From Campylobacter upsaliensis (GTDB lineage: Bacteria > Campylobacterota > Campylobacteria > Campylobacterales > Campylobacteraceae), in contig NZ_LR134372.1 in NCBI RefSeq assembly GCF_900637395.1, positions 248,001 to 312,000 on the forward strand: a stretch of 64,000 nt of DNA. Direction: 5' to 3'. Every line of letters begins with the position of its first letter. The stretch's first letter is position 1. Below are positions 9,495-18,273 of the stretch, in pieces. The position numbers and the translations under genes are program-made. The notes below the pieces were generated by a model. It saw nothing but the letters and a program-made list of their open reading frames with translations. It did not search any database and was not told where the DNA came from.

Positions 9495-10848
9495 CTTTTT
9501 TTAAGTCTTCTTTATTTTCTTCATCTTGAGTTGCTTTTAAATTCTCATTTTCTTTACCTTCTAGTTTGGCAATCACTTCTTTTGTTTCATTATCTAAGGC
9601 GTTTAATTCTTTTTTAAATTCGTCCATTAATTCGATTTTTTCATCGATATTTTTTTCTTCTTCATAAATTTCTTTAAATTTCTCCATACCCTCAAAAAGA
9701 CTTGTTTTAAAGCCGTTAAAGACTTTTTCTTGATTTTCTAGCATTGCTTTTTCATAAAGTTCGAAATTTTTAGAAAAGCGTTCGATTTTATCGTCAAAAT
9801 TTTCTAAGGTTTTATCTAAATGGGTGATTTTTTCTGTGCTTATGTTAAGAAGTCTATTGTATTGCTCACTCATTCTAGTGCTAACTTCTTTTAAGTTTTG
9901 ATTAAGCAAACTGACTCCATTTAGCATTTCGCTATAAAGTTTTCCTAAATCTCTTTGGTCTCTTTGCATTTTAGAAAGCTCACTCATACTTTGTTTGATA
10001 TGCTCACTACTAAGTCTAATCGCCTTTTCTTCGATATTTAACATATCTTGAAAAATGCCAAATTTACGCTCTATAGTGTGGTCAAGTTCGCTAAAAAAGT
10101 CATCGCTGCTTACTTGCTTAAAGATAGTTCCTATCTTATCAAAATGCTGCAAACTCTCGCTTAAATATTTTAAATCAAGCTCTTCTTTTGTCCAAAAAAA
10201 GCCCTCGGTTGAATTTTTTTGACGATTTAAGAGTCTTTGAATTTTGCTTGAGCCAATTTTTTCAAAGAAAATCCACCACAAAGCAAGAAAAATTCCATAA
10301 ATCGACACATAAAAAGCCGTGCCAACTCCACTTAAAAGTAGGGCTATTTCTTGCTCTAGAGCCTCTGTATTTGAGGAAGAAAAATTTGGCATAGAAAGAG
10401 CTATACTAATGAAAGTGCCTAAAATTCCCATCATAGGAAAGATAGTCGCACCCACTGCGGCGAAATTCTCATTGCGCGTCCCTTTAATGTAGGCATTAGC
10501 AAAATCATCAAAATTAGCATTTGACTTTGTATCTTTTCCTATGGTTAAAAAATGTTTCATAATGTAACGCTTTAAAGCCTGTTTAAATTCATCTTTTTGT
10601 TGTTCGAAGATGTTATAGGCGTATTCAGCACTATGCCTAGCAAAAATTAAAGCACTAAGATAAATAATTCCTGTCATTACGAGGGTATGGATTTCCACTT
10701 GAAAATTGATTTGTTTGAGGTAACCAAGCACTACAAAAGCATAAAGTAAAGTAGGGATAAAAATAATTTTAAGATAAACTAAAGAGCCTCTTTTTTCCTT
10801 ACTTTCAGGCAAAATTAACTCAGAAAATTCTTGTGCTTTTAACTCCAT
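9481..10848 (-). CDS. MotA/TolQ/ExbB-family channel with long coiled-coil tail (ZorA-like, Cj0598-type)
   Basis: Inner-membrane component of a five-to-two type rotary ion channel. Two N-terminal helices (~residues 24-72) are followed by the family's TM3 (FPMMGILGTFISIALSM, ~residue 136) and TM4 (LLSGVGTAFYVSIYGIF, ~residue 171). After TM4 the last ~230 residues are predicted coiled coil with a highly charged end. TolQ and ExbB lack such a tail, while ZorA has a comparable one. It forms an operon with the MotB-like and desulfhydrase-like genes. No role is assigned. Confidence 0.82.
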   Translation of the reverse strand: MELKAQEFSELILPESKEKRGSLVYLKIIFIPTLLYAFVVLGYLKQINFQVEIHTLVMTGIIYLSALIFARHSAEYAYNIFEQQKDEFKQALKRYIMKHFLTIGKDTKSNANFDDFANAYIKGTRNENFAAVGATIFPMMGILGTFISIALSMPNFSSSNTEALEQEIALLLSGVGTAFYVSIYGIFLALWWIFFEKIGSSKIQRLLNRQKNSTEGFFWTKEELDLKYLSESLQHFDKIGTIFKQVSSDDFFSELDHTIERKFGIFQDMLNIEEKAIRLSSEHIKQSMSELSKMQRDQRDLGKLYSEMLNGVSLLNQNLKEVSTRMSEQYNRLLNISTEKITHLDKTLENFDDKIERFSKNFELYEKAMLENQEKVFNGFKTSLFEGMEKFKEIYEEEKNIDEKIELMDEFKKELNALDNETKEVIAKLEGKENENLKATQDEENKEDLKKDDEK

Positions 10849-10867
10849 AAAAAGACCTTATCGATAA

Positions 10868-10921
10868 GTTTTATTTTAAAGACTTCATCTTCAAAATAAA
10901 ACCAACCTTAAGGCTGGTTTT
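10868..10921 (-). terminator. fbaA terminator hairpin and second inverted repeat
   Basis: Bases 10898-10921 form an almost perfect palindrome, AAAACCA-a-CCTT/AAGG-c-TGGTTTT, directly after the fbaA stop; on the minus strand the right arm runs into T-rich sequence, as an intrinsic terminator would. A second AT-rich inverted repeat (GTTTTATTTT at 10868-10877, AAAATAAAAC at 10893-10902) follows and partly overlaps it, before the start of the MotA-like gene at 10848. Confidence 0.7.
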
Positions 10922-11985
10922 CAATTTTTATTAATGCAATTTAAATGTTCAAAAGCATCTTCAAGTCTTTTTACCATACTTTCCTCTCCAGCTCTAAGCC
11001 AAGCGCGTGGATCGTAGTATTTCTTATTAGGCTTGTCATCGCCTTCTGGATTGCCGATTTGCCCTTGTAAAAATGTTTTATGTTTTGCTTCATAAGCCCT
11101 TACTCCGTCCCAAAAAGCCCACTGTGTATCGGTGTCGATATTCATCTTAATCACACCATAACTAATCGCCTCCCTTATGTCCTTTAGCTCACTTCCACTT
11201 CCTCCGTGAAAGACAAAATGCACAGGCTTATCGTTATTTAGTTTAAATTTTTCTTTGATAAAAAGTTGCGAATTTTTCAAAATTTCAGGCTCAAGGCTTA
11301 CATTGCCGGGCTTATAAACTCCGTGCACATTACCAAAACTTGCCGCGATAGAGAAATTTGGGCTAATTTTCATTAATCTTTCATAAGCTAAAGCTACATC
11401 TTCAGGTTGAGTGTAAAGCTTGGCATTATCAATGCTTGTATTATCGACCCCATCTTCTTCACCACCTGTGCAACCAAGTTCGATTTCTAAAGAAATTCCA
11501 AGCACACTAAGCTTTTTAAGATAATCCTCACAAGTGCTGAGATTATCCTCCAAGTCTTCTTCGCTTAAATCAAGCATATGCGAGCTAAATAAGGCTTGAT
11601 TATGATGTGCTTTAAAGCGTGTGTTTTCGGCGATTAAAGCATCAATCCAAGGAAGGAGCTTTCTAGCGGCGTGATCAGTATGTAAGATTACGGGCACACC
11701 ATAAGCCTTAGCCATTAAATGCACATGTCTAGCTCCACTTATAGCTCCCAAAACATCGCCATTTGGGCAGTTTTTCCCTGCGAGAAATTGAGCCCCTCCG
11801 TTAGAAAATTGTATAATAACGGGAGAATTGACCCTTCTAGCCGCTTCTAAAACGGCATTTATAGAGCTACTTCCCACGACATTAACCGCAGGAATAGCAA
11901 AATTTTCACTCTTAGCATAGTCATAAACGAGATTAAGCTTATCTCCGCTTATAACTCCTGCCTCAACGATATTTAAAAGTCCCAT
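10921..11985 (-). CDS. fbaA: Fructose-bisphosphate aldolase, class II
   Basis: Zinc-dependent aldolase interconverting fructose-1,6-bisphosphate with two triose phosphates. In Campylobacter it serves mainly gluconeogenesis, because phosphofructokinase is absent. Zinc ligands and catalytic motifs are present: LHTDHAARKL (~residue 100), ELGCTGGEEDG, HGVYKPGN and HGGSGS. The length of 354 fits class IIA. Its ATG overlaps the PEB4 stop by one base, the same pairing as Cj0596/Cj0597. Confidence 0.97.
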   Translation of the reverse strand: MGLLNIVEAGVISGDKLNLVYDYAKSENFAIPAVNVVGSSSINAVLEAARRVNSPVIIQFSNGGAQFLAGKNCPNGDVLGAISGARHVHLMAKAYGVPVILHTDHAARKLLPWIDALIAENTRFKAHHNQALFSSHMLDLSEEDLEDNLSTCEDYLKKLSVLGISLEIELGCTGGEEDGVDNTSIDNAKLYTQPEDVALAYERLMKISPNFSIAASFGNVHGVYKPGNVSLEPEILKNSQLFIKEKFKLNNDKPVHFVFHGGSGSELKDIREAISYGVIKMNIDTDTQWAFWDGVRAYEAKHKTFLQGQIGNPEGDDKPNKKYYDPRAWLRAGEESMVKRLEDAFEHLNCINKN

Positions 11986-12806
11986 TACTTAATTTCCACT
12001 TTAGCGTTTTTATAAAGTTCTTGTCCTTTAAGGGCTATTCTTTTTTGAAATTCTTCAAATTTAAGTCTGTTTTCAATGCCCATTTTGGCATCTTTAAAGG
12101 CGACTTGTTCTTTCGCTCTTGAATCTTGCTTTAAGATAATGTGATAACCGAAATTCGTTTTTACCGGAGTTTTTGTGATTTCACCATTTTTAAGAGAAAA
12201 AGTTGCATCAGTGAAAGGTTTTACCATAGTCGATTCATCAAACCAACCCAAGTCGCCGCCATTAGCAGCTGAGCCTGTATCGATTGACTTTTCTCTTGCA
12301 ATTTGTGCAAATTTATTTTCTAAGTCTTTAGCCTTTAGATTTTTAAGCTCATTGATGATGTTTTTAGCTTCTTGTTCGCTTGTTACTAAAATGTGTTTAG
12401 CCTTGACTCTTGCTGGTTTTACAAATTGCTCTTTGTTTTTTTCATAAGCTTCTTTAACCTTAGCAGCATCAACTTTAATATCTTGTATCATTTTATTTTG
12501 ATAAACATTGAGTAAAAGCTCATCTTTTGCACGCTCAAGTCCTTTGATATACATAGGGTCTTTTTCTAAATTTTGTTTTTTTGCGTCCTTTAAAATTAAA
12601 TCCTGCATAACATATTGTTGAATTAAAGCTTTTTGTTGTTCTTCAGGTAATTTTTTGAAATCTTGCCCTCTAAGCATTGGAGCGTAAAATTCATTTACTT
12701 CTGTGTCGCTGATTTTTTCACCATCTACGGTTGCTACTGTGGCAGCATTTAAGCTTAAACTTACGCTAGCGATTAAACTAGCTGCAATTAAAGAAAATTT
12801 TTTCAT
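11985..12806 (-). CDS. cbf2: PEB4 periplasmic peptidyl-prolyl isomerase (major antigenic peptide)
   Basis: Periplasmic SurA/PpiD-like foldase (Cj0596, PEB4) that helps outer-membrane protein assembly and adhesion in C. jejuni. The signal peptide is residues 1-21 (cleavage after SLNAA). A helical chaperone region follows and a clear parvulin domain spans ~residues 130-235 ([34 protein letters not shown]). It is 273 residues long. The minus-strand promoter at 12839-12844 serves peb4 and then fbaA. Confidence 0.95.
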   Translation of the reverse strand: MKKFSLIAASLIASVSLSLNAATVATVDGEKISDTEVNEFYAPMLRGQDFKKLPEEQQKALIQQYVMQDLILKDAKKQNLEKDPMYIKGLERAKDELLLNVYQNKMIQDIKVDAAKVKEAYEKNKEQFVKPARVKAKHILVTSEQEAKNIINELKNLKAKDLENKFAQIAREKSIDTGSAANGGDLGWFDESTMVKPFTDATFSLKNGEITKTPVKTNFGYHIILKQDSRAKEQVAFKDAKMGIENRLKFEEFQKRIALKGQELYKNAKVEIK

Positions 12807-12838
12807 AATGTATCCTTTTTGAAAATTGTTTGTAAGTG

Positions 12839-12876
12839 ATTATATATAAACTTGGTTAAAACTAATTAACTACAAT
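12839..12876. promoter_or_regulatory. Divergent promoters of peb4 (-) and nth (+)
   Basis: The minus strand has TATAAT at 12844-12839, giving a leader of about 25 nt before peb4. The plus strand has TACAAT at 12871-12876 followed by only six A residues before the nth ATG at 12883. If this is the nth -10 box, transcription starts at or next to the A of the start codon and the mRNA is leaderless. No Shine-Dalgarno is seen before nth. Confidence 0.6.
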
Positions 12877-12882
12877 AAAAAA

Positions 12883-13518
12883 ATGAAAAGAAATTTAGCA
12901 ATAAAAGAACTTTTTTTAAAAAAATTTGATAAGCCTGTTACAGAACTCAAATTTTCTACCCTTTACGAGCTTTTAGTTTGCGTAATGCTTTCAGCTCAAT
13001 GCACCGACAAAAGGGTTAATCTTATCACTCCCGCACTTTTTAAGGCTTATCCTGATGTTAAAAGCCTAGCTAAAGCAAATTTGGCTAGTGTGAAAGGCTA
13101 TATCCAAAGCTGTTCGTTTTTTAATAATAAGGCACAAAATCTCATCAAAATGGCACAAGCTGTTTGTGAGCATTTTAATGGCGAAATTCCTTTAAATGAA
13201 AAAGATTTAAAGAGTTTAGCGGGTGTAGGGCAAAAAACTGCTCATGTGGTTTTGATAGAGTGGTGTGGAGCAAATTTTATGGCGGTGGATACGCATGTTT
13301 TTCGTGTTTCTCATCGTTTGGGCTTAAGTAAGGCAAAAACTCCAGAAGCCACAGAGGAGGATTTAACACGCATTTTTAAAGATGAATTAAATTATCTTCA
13401 TCAAGCTATGGTGCTATTTGGTCGCTATACTTGCAAGGCGAAAAATCCTTTATGTCATCAATGTTTTTTGTATGATTTTTGCAAAAGTAAGGATAAAAAA
13501 TTAAAGGAGAAAGTGTGA
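12883..13518 (+). CDS. nth: Endonuclease III
   Basis: Bifunctional DNA glycosylase/AP lyase that removes oxidised pyrimidines. The helix-hairpin-helix LAGVGQKTAHVV holds the catalytic lysine, and the catalytic aspartate is in AVDTHVFRV. The [4Fe-4S] loop is complete as C-x6-C-x2-C-x5-C (CKAKNPLCHQCFLYDFC). The length of 211 is typical. It heads a plus-strand run nth-nuclease-TRIC-lipoprotein (Cj0595c-0592c order), and its stop overlaps the next start. Confidence 0.97.
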   Translation: MKRNLAIKELFLKKFDKPVTELKFSTLYELLVCVMLSAQCTDKRVNLITPALFKAYPDVKSLAKANLASVKGYIQSCSFFNNKAQNLIKMAQAVCEHFNGEIPLNEKDLKSLAGVGQKTAHVVLIEWCGANFMAVDTHVFRVSHRLGLSKAKTPEATEEDLTRIFKDELNYLHQAMVLFGRYTCKAKNPLCHQCFLYDFCKSKDKKLKEKV

Positions 13519-14159
13519 AAATTCTAATTTTACTTGCTATTTTTAGTCTTTCTCTTTTTGCAAAATATGAGCTAGATGAGGAATTTAAAGGCTATTTTAA
13601 CGGCTTAAATTGCTCTATTGTGATGGATAAAATTTATTATATTAATTGCTATGATTATCATTTAAAAGGCTCAAAAGCTCTAGCTTATGAAGTTAAAGCG
13701 GAAAATTTAGTCTTAAAGCAACTTAAAAAAAGACCAAGATTTGAAGAAGATTTTGCTTTAGCGAAAAAATATAGAACTCGCTGGGAAGACTATAAAAATA
13801 GCTCTTATAGTAGAGGACATATCGCACCTAATGCGTCTTTTAGCTATTCTTTGGCTTCACAAAAGGCTGTATTTTTGATGAGTAATATTACGCCACAAAA
13901 TTTTCAAATTAACAATAAAATTTGGAACGATATAGAAAAAAGAGAAAGAGAGCTAGCGCACAAATTTCAAAAAATAGCCGTCTTAAACCTTATGCTTTAT
14001 GATGTAAATCCTAAACGCATTAAAAACCATATTGCCGTGCCTAGTTTTTACATTAAAATTTTTAAAGCAAAAGATTTTAAAGAGTGCTATAAAGTGCCTA
14101 ATATTAATGTTTTAGATGAAAATATTAACACTTATCAAATTTCTTGTGAGAATTTTTAA
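13515..14159 (+). CDS. Secreted DNA/RNA non-specific endonuclease (NUC family)
   Basis: Beta-beta-alpha-metal nuclease with a short signal peptide ([17 protein letters not shown]), so probably periplasmic or surface-exposed. The active-site motif reads [12 protein letters not shown] (~residue 96): the general-base His is kept, but the usual Asp of DRGH is Ser. The magnesium-binding Asn is probably in [16 protein letters not shown]. It is 214 residues long and corresponds to Cj0594c. The start overlaps nth by 4 bp and the stop overlaps the next ATG. Confidence 0.85.
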   Translation: MKILILLAIFSLSLFAKYELDEEFKGYFNGLNCSIVMDKIYYINCYDYHLKGSKALAYEVKAENLVLKQLKKRPRFEEDFALAKKYRTRWEDYKNSSYSRGHIAPNASFSYSLASQKAVFLMSNITPQNFQINNKIWNDIEKRERELAHKFQKIAVLNLMLYDVNPKRIKNHIAVPSFYIKIFKAKDFKECYKVPNINVLDENINTYQISCENF

Positions 14160-14776
14160 TGCTTTTAACAACGCTTTATATTATAGGAATTTCTGCTGAG
14201 GGTATGACAGGGGCTTTAGCCGCTGGACGGCATAAGATGGATCTTTTTGGAGTGATTTTCATCGCTTTGGTAACGGCGATTGGGGGTGGGAGTATTAGAG
14301 ATGTGCTTTTGGGGCATTATCCTCTTACTTGGGTTAAGCATCCTGAATATATTATTTTAATATGTTTTTGTGCGCTTATTGCCACTAGAATTCCTCGCCT
14401 TGTTACAAGACTTGAGAGCCTTTTTCTCACTCTTGATGCAATAGGACTTGTCGTTTTTAGCATACTTGGAGCACAAATTGCTATTAATGAAGAATATGGT
14501 CTAATCATCGCCATTTCGGCTGCTGTAATCACAGGTGTTTTTGGTGGAATTTTAAGAGATATTTTGTGTATGCGAATCCCTTTAGTTTTTCAAAAAGAAA
14601 TTTATGCTGGTATTGCTATTATTTCTGGTGCGCTTTATTATGTCTTAGTGGTTTGGGTGCAACTTGATGTGTTTGTTTGCACTATTATAACGCTTATTGT
14701 GGGTGTGGGAGCGAGACTTTTAGCGATTAAATATCAATGGTCTTTGCCGATTTTTTCTTATAAGGAAGAGAAATGA
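14159..14776 (+). CDS. TRIC-type/YicG (UPF0126) membrane protein
   Basis: Inner-membrane protein with an internal duplication typical of prokaryotic TRIC cation channels. Each half has a glycine-rich signature: [15 protein letters not shown] and [14 protein letters not shown]. About seven hydrophobic helices are seen in 205 residues. Family members conduct K+ or Na+, but the role in Campylobacter is untested. It overlaps the genes on both sides (Cj0593c position). Confidence 0.85.
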   Translation: MLLTTLYIIGISAEGMTGALAAGRHKMDLFGVIFIALVTAIGGGSIRDVLLGHYPLTWVKHPEYIILICFCALIATRIPRLVTRLESLFLTLDAIGLVVFSILGAQIAINEEYGLIIAISAAVITGVFGGILRDILCMRIPLVFQKEIYAGIAIISGALYYVLVVWVQLDVFVCTIITLIVGVGARLLAIKYQWSLPIFSYKEEK

Positions 14777-14994
14777 AAAATTTTTTCTTATTAACAACTT
14801 CTTTGTTTTTTGTAGCTTGTGAGCAGACTAGATCGCTCGAATTTTACGAGCAAAATCCACAAATTGCTAGAGAAAGGTCTTTGGAATGTCGCGAAAAATC
14901 TATCATCAGTCAAGATTGCGTTAATGCCCATAAGGTCGGTTTTCCAAAAAGTAAAAAAGGAAATGCTAACAAAAAAAGCGGTATAAAGGGCTGA
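14773..14994 (+). CDS. EexN-like small lipoprotein
   Basis: A 73-residue protein with a lipobox ([11 protein letters not shown], cleavage before C16). The mature part matches the EexN pattern: [22 protein letters not shown] followed by SQDCVNAHK, with two conserved cysteines. EexN lipoproteins act in entry exclusion on conjugative plasmids, but here the gene sits in a chromosomal operon (Cj0592c position) with no transfer genes. The actual role is unknown. A related protein is encoded at 58342. Confidence 0.72.
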   Translation: MKNFFLLTTSLFFVACEQTRSLEFYEQNPQIARERSLECREKSIISQDCVNAHKVGFPKSKKGNANKKSGIKG

Positions 14995-15024
14995 AAAATT
15001 TCATTTTATATCAAATTTTTCAGC
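14990..15024. terminator. Bidirectional terminator between lipoprotein gene and yceI-like gene
   Basis: GCTGAAAAATTT at 14990-15001 pairs perfectly with AAATTTTTCAGC at 15013-15024 around an 11-nt loop, in the convergent gap between the lipoprotein stop (14994) and the YceI stop (15047). The A/T-rich arms provide a T tract in both directions. Confidence 0.75.
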
Positions 15025-15046
15025 ATTTTAAATCAGTTTAAGCGGT

Positions 15047-15622
15047 TTAATCTGCTAAATCTGCACTAAAACTAACATTAACCAAAGGCCAAGAAATAGT
15101 GCCGTGTCCTGGAGCAGCGTCGCTTAAGTCTTTTAAGGCTTTAGCACCATTTTTAAAGCTGTGTAAATCAAGTTGCCCCTTAGCTTCGAATTTACCATCT
15201 TTTATCGTATAGCTTAATGGCATAACCGTGCTTTTTTTGTCTAAAGTAACCTTAGCACTGATAATCCCTTTATTATCGCCCTCTACAAGATTTTGAAAAA
15301 CAACCTTGATGTCTCCTTGACCAAGCAAGCTTGGGAAGAAAACATTGACAATATTATTTGTGATAGGTTCAGCATCCTCTCCCATAAAGGCTGATTTAGG
15401 ATTGATAGTAGCTTTGGCATTTTTTAAATAAGAGCTAATATCTTTTGTATCCTTTCCTAGTGAATACTTAACCTCTTTAAATTCTCCACTAACACCTACC
15501 ATATCGGCAGTTTTAAATCCTTCAAACGCTATTTTTAAGCTATCTTGCTTGAAAGAAAACGCATTTAACCCAGAAGTCAATAAACAAAAAGCTATGGAGC
15601 TTAAAATTACTTTCTTCATCAT
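15047..15622 (-). CDS. YceI-family periplasmic protein
   Basis: YceI proteins are lipocalin-like carriers that bind polyisoprenoids. The signal peptide is MKKVILSSIAFCLLTSGLNA. The mature part has family motifs: FEGFKTADMVGVSGEFKEV, PKSAFMGEDAE, a central VTLDKKSTVMPLSY and a C-terminal GHGTISWPLVNVSFSADL. It is 191 residues long and corresponds to Cj0420-type proteins. Two ATGs are in tandem at the start and either is possible. It is transcribed alone from an extended -10 box. Confidence 0.87.
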   Translation of the reverse strand: MMKKVILSSIAFCLLTSGLNAFSFKQDSLKIAFEGFKTADMVGVSGEFKEVKYSLGKDTKDISSYLKNAKATINPKSAFMGEDAEPITNNIVNVFFPSLLGQGDIKVVFQNLVEGDNKGIISAKVTLDKKSTVMPLSYTIKDGKFEAKGQLDLHSFKNGAKALKDLSDAAPGHGTISWPLVNVSFSADLAD

Positions 15623-15652
15623 TAATCCTTTCTTAAAATAAAATTTGAAATG

Positions 15653-15660
15653 TGATTATA
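15653..15660 (-). promoter_or_regulatory. Promoter of the yceI-like gene
   Basis: On the minus strand TGTATAAT (TATAAT at 15660-15655) lies about 33 bp upstream of the start, preceded by T-rich sequence. This is the usual Campylobacter sigma70 layout. Confidence 0.65.
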
Positions 15661-15709
15661 CATAAAAAAAATTAACTAAAAAAAATTATTAAAAACTAAA
15701 ATATTTTCA

Positions 15710-17503
15710 TTATCTATCTTTTTCCTTCTTTTTAATTTCATCTTTAGAGAAGATGATTTCAACCGCTTCGATGATTTCTTCGGCTATTTTAGCGATAAAG
15801 GCTGTATCATTAAGGATAGAAATGCCCTCTGTTGTGGTGATTTTGCCTTGTGAGAGAAGATTTTCTATTTTTTTCAGGGTTTCATTATCAATTTCTTTTA
15901 ACATTTCTTTTGCTTTTGTGAAATTTTTAATGATAAGATAAGCCTTTTCATCTTCGACTAAACGAAGTTCCTCCACACTTCTTAAAAGCTCTCCTAAATT
16001 TATTCTTATAGTGTTGTATTCATTTGCTAGATTTTCGTTTTGAGAATTGGAGTTTTTTTTGATATTAGTCTGTATGATTTTGAGATTTTTAGTCGCTTCT
16101 GTTAAGTTTTTAGCGGCGATTTTAAAGGCGAAAATGCGTTCATTTTTTGCTTCGTCTTTGATGTGAAGCTGTGCTTTTGCGGAAAATTCCATAATGGCTT
16201 CAAAAAGCACTTTAATTCTTGTTTGGTATAAATAGTCTAAATCGACATTTTGCCTAAACCATTTTTTTGTTTTGATAATTTCGCTAAAGCTTAAATTTGA
16301 GCGTATATCTCTGCGGTTAAAGCCTATAGTGTGAGCGATAATAGCATAAGTATTATTATAAAGATGTTCGCTTTCTTTTCTTAAAGCTTCAATGGCTGTG
16401 TCTGGATAATGCGTAAGATTAGGGTCTAAATAAAGGGCTTTGTCTTTATTTTTATCTTTTGCAGCCTTGATGAAGCGGTCTAAAAATTTGACAATGTGTT
16501 TAATTAAAAGACCAAATAAAATAACGGCGATGAGATTAAAAAGCGTGTGAAAAACGGCAGTTTTAAGGGCAAAATTATCCTTAGCTATGCCGACAAATTG
16601 AGCGATAAAATCAACCATCATTACAAAATAAGGAAAAACAGCCAAAACAATTACCGCAATGCCAAAATTAAAAATACAATTTGCAAGGGCAAGTTTTTTC
16701 CCTTCGATATTTGTGCTAAGTGAAGCAAGTAGAGCCGTTACCACACCTCCAACACTAGTTCCTAAAGTCGCCGCCAAAGCATTTTCGTAAGAAATTTGAT
16801 GAGAAAGTAGGGCTGAGATGATGATGGCTAAAGTGGCGTGGGAGGATTGTATCACGCCTGTTAAAATAGCCCCAAGTGCCGTAAATATAAGCACTCCCTT
16901 AAAGCCCTCGACATTAAAACGCTCTAGATTGAAAATTTCCTTAACTTCTTCAAAGCCATTTTTAATATAATCTACTCCCAAAAAGAAAAAGCCTATGCCA
17001 ATGAGAATTTGCCCCACTCCTTTAAAAATCGCATCATTTTGAAAAAAAAGCAAAACCCCAATAATAAGCATAGGTATAGCAAAGCTTGAAATTTTAATGC
17101 TTGTAATCCCAACGATAAGCCAAGAGCCAGCACTATTGCCTAAATTTGCACCAAACATAATGCCTATGCCTTGAAGAAGTGAGATAAGACCAGCCGAAAG
17201 AAAAGAAATGCTAATGATAGAAACAAGCGAAGAAGACTGCATAATCACAGTGCTAATCGTGCCAAAAATAATGCTTTTTGGTGTCGTATCGGTGCTTTTT
17301 GCTAGAATTTTTTCAAGCAAACCACCGCTAAAAGCTTTAAAACCTCCATTTAAATTCATCATACCTATAAGCAAAATAGCCACTCCCGCTAAAATACTAG
17401 CAAGCTCATCATAAATCACAAGCATATAAGCTAAAATAGCGATAAAAATGATAATGGCAATTTGTTTGATATATTTGAAGTCGTGTTTATTTTCCTCTTG
17501 CAA
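15710..17503 (-). CDS. Na/Pi cotransporter family protein with PhoU-like tail
   Basis: Inner-membrane protein with the duplicated NptA/PNaS signatures: IMQSSSLVSIISISF in the first half and GVIQSSHATLAIIISAL in the second. Roughly nine membrane helices span residues ~12-330, then a PhoU-like helical cytoplasmic domain of ~230 residues with strong heptad character. It is 597 residues long, as in Cj0522. It is the last gene of htpG-rhodanese-membrane protein-cotransporter. Phosphate is the likely substrate by family. Confidence 0.88.
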   Translation of the reverse strand: MQEENKHDFKYIKQIAIIIFIAILAYMLVIYDELASILAGVAILLIGMMNLNGGFKAFSGGLLEKILAKSTDTTPKSIIFGTISTVIMQSSSLVSIISISFLSAGLISLLQGIGIMFGANLGNSAGSWLIVGITSIKISSFAIPMLIIGVLLFFQNDAIFKGVGQILIGIGFFFLGVDYIKNGFEEVKEIFNLERFNVEGFKGVLIFTALGAILTGVIQSSHATLAIIISALLSHQISYENALAATLGTSVGGVVTALLASLSTNIEGKKLALANCIFNFGIAVIVLAVFPYFVMMVDFIAQFVGIAKDNFALKTAVFHTLFNLIAVILFGLLIKHIVKFLDRFIKAAKDKNKDKALYLDPNLTHYPDTAIEALRKESEHLYNNTYAIIAHTIGFNRRDIRSNLSFSEIIKTKKWFRQNVDLDYLYQTRIKVLFEAIMEFSAKAQLHIKDEAKNERIFAFKIAAKNLTEATKNLKIIQTNIKKNSNSQNENLANEYNTIRINLGELLRSVEELRLVEDEKAYLIIKNFTKAKEMLKEIDNETLKKIENLLSQGKITTTEGISILNDTAFIAKIAEEIIEAVEIIFSKDEIKKKEKDR

Positions 17504-17512
17504 ATGCTCTCC

Positions 17513-17947
17513 TTAGGCTTTTAAGCTCCCAAATGCATTCATCAGTTTCTCTCTTAAAGTATCGCTTAAAATTTCTGCATTTTTAAGATAACGCAAGATT
17601 AAATTTTCAAGCTCTTTTAAAAAGTTAAAAAGCTCACTTTGCCAAATGGAGTCATTTTTCTTGCTTAAATTCATCGTTTGTATGAAAGTTAGTTCCCTGC
17701 TTAAATCTCCAAGCGATTCTAAAAATTCTTCTTTTTTCTCGTCTTCTAAAAGCTCAAATTCTCCACTTTCTACACCTTCTTTTAAGGCTCTTATCTCCTC
17801 ATCAATAATATCACAAAATTGAGGATAAATATCTGCTTTTATCGGCTCTAAAAGCTTATTTTCATCTATATTTAATGTGAGTTTTTTCACAGCAAAATAA
17901 AGTGCTAAAAAACTTAGAGCTGCGATTAAAAGATAAAAGCCTATCAT
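17513..17947 (-). CDS. Membrane-anchored protein of unknown function (Cj0520-type)
   Basis: A 144-residue protein with one N-terminal membrane helix (residues ~2-20) and a charged, mostly helical cytoplasmic or periplasmic part. I see no catalytic motif. It overlaps the rhodanese gene by 4 bp and lies 10 bp before the cotransporter, so it is translated as part of that operon. The same neighbours occur around Cj0520. Confidence 0.72.
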   Translation of the reverse strand: MIGFYLLIAALSFLALYFAVKKLTLNIDENKLLEPIKADIYPQFCDIIDEEIRALKEGVESGEFELLEDEKKEEFLESLGDLSRELTFIQTMNLSKKNDSIWQSELFNFLKELENLILRYLKNAEILSDTLREKLMNAFGSLKA

Positions 17948-18273
17948 TTGATAAGCTCTTTTTCGTAGGCTAAAACGCCTCCTTCTAAATTCACGCCCCG
18001 AATTTCAAGCTTATCAAGCACCATTGAAGCAGCGATTTCGCTTCTGTGTCCGCTACGACAGATAAAGGCTAGGGTTTTGTCATTTTTTTGATATTTTGCC
18101 TTAAATTCTTCTATAAAATTTTCATTTAAAAGCCCCATATCATCAAGTAAAGCGACACATTTTACACCATCAATTACACCTTCTTCTCGCCACTCGCTTG
18201 GCGTTCTTACATCAAAAATTTGGTAAGAGCTTAAGCTCTTATTCCAAATTTTAGGAGCGATATGCTCTATCAC
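17944..18273 (-). CDS. Rhodanese-like single-domain sulfurtransferase
   Basis: A 109-residue cytoplasmic rhodanese fold. The active-site loop is CRSGHRS with the catalytic cysteine, preceded by [18 protein letters not shown] and followed by [10 protein letters not shown], as in GlpE-like proteins. It would move sulfane sulfur to an unknown acceptor. It overlaps htpG and the next gene by 4 bp each. It corresponds to Cj0519. Confidence 0.88.
   Translation of the reverse strand: MIEHIAPKIWNKSLSSYQIFDVRTPSEWREEGVIDGVKCVALLDDMGLLNENFIEEFKAKYQKNDKTLAFICRSGHRSEIAASMVLDKLEIRGVNLEGGVLAYEKELIK

Noticed and set aside
8550-10848. Complete Zorya defence system
   Set aside because: Only ZorA/ZorB-like genes are present; no ZorC, ZorD or ZorE candidate lies within the operon or next to it.
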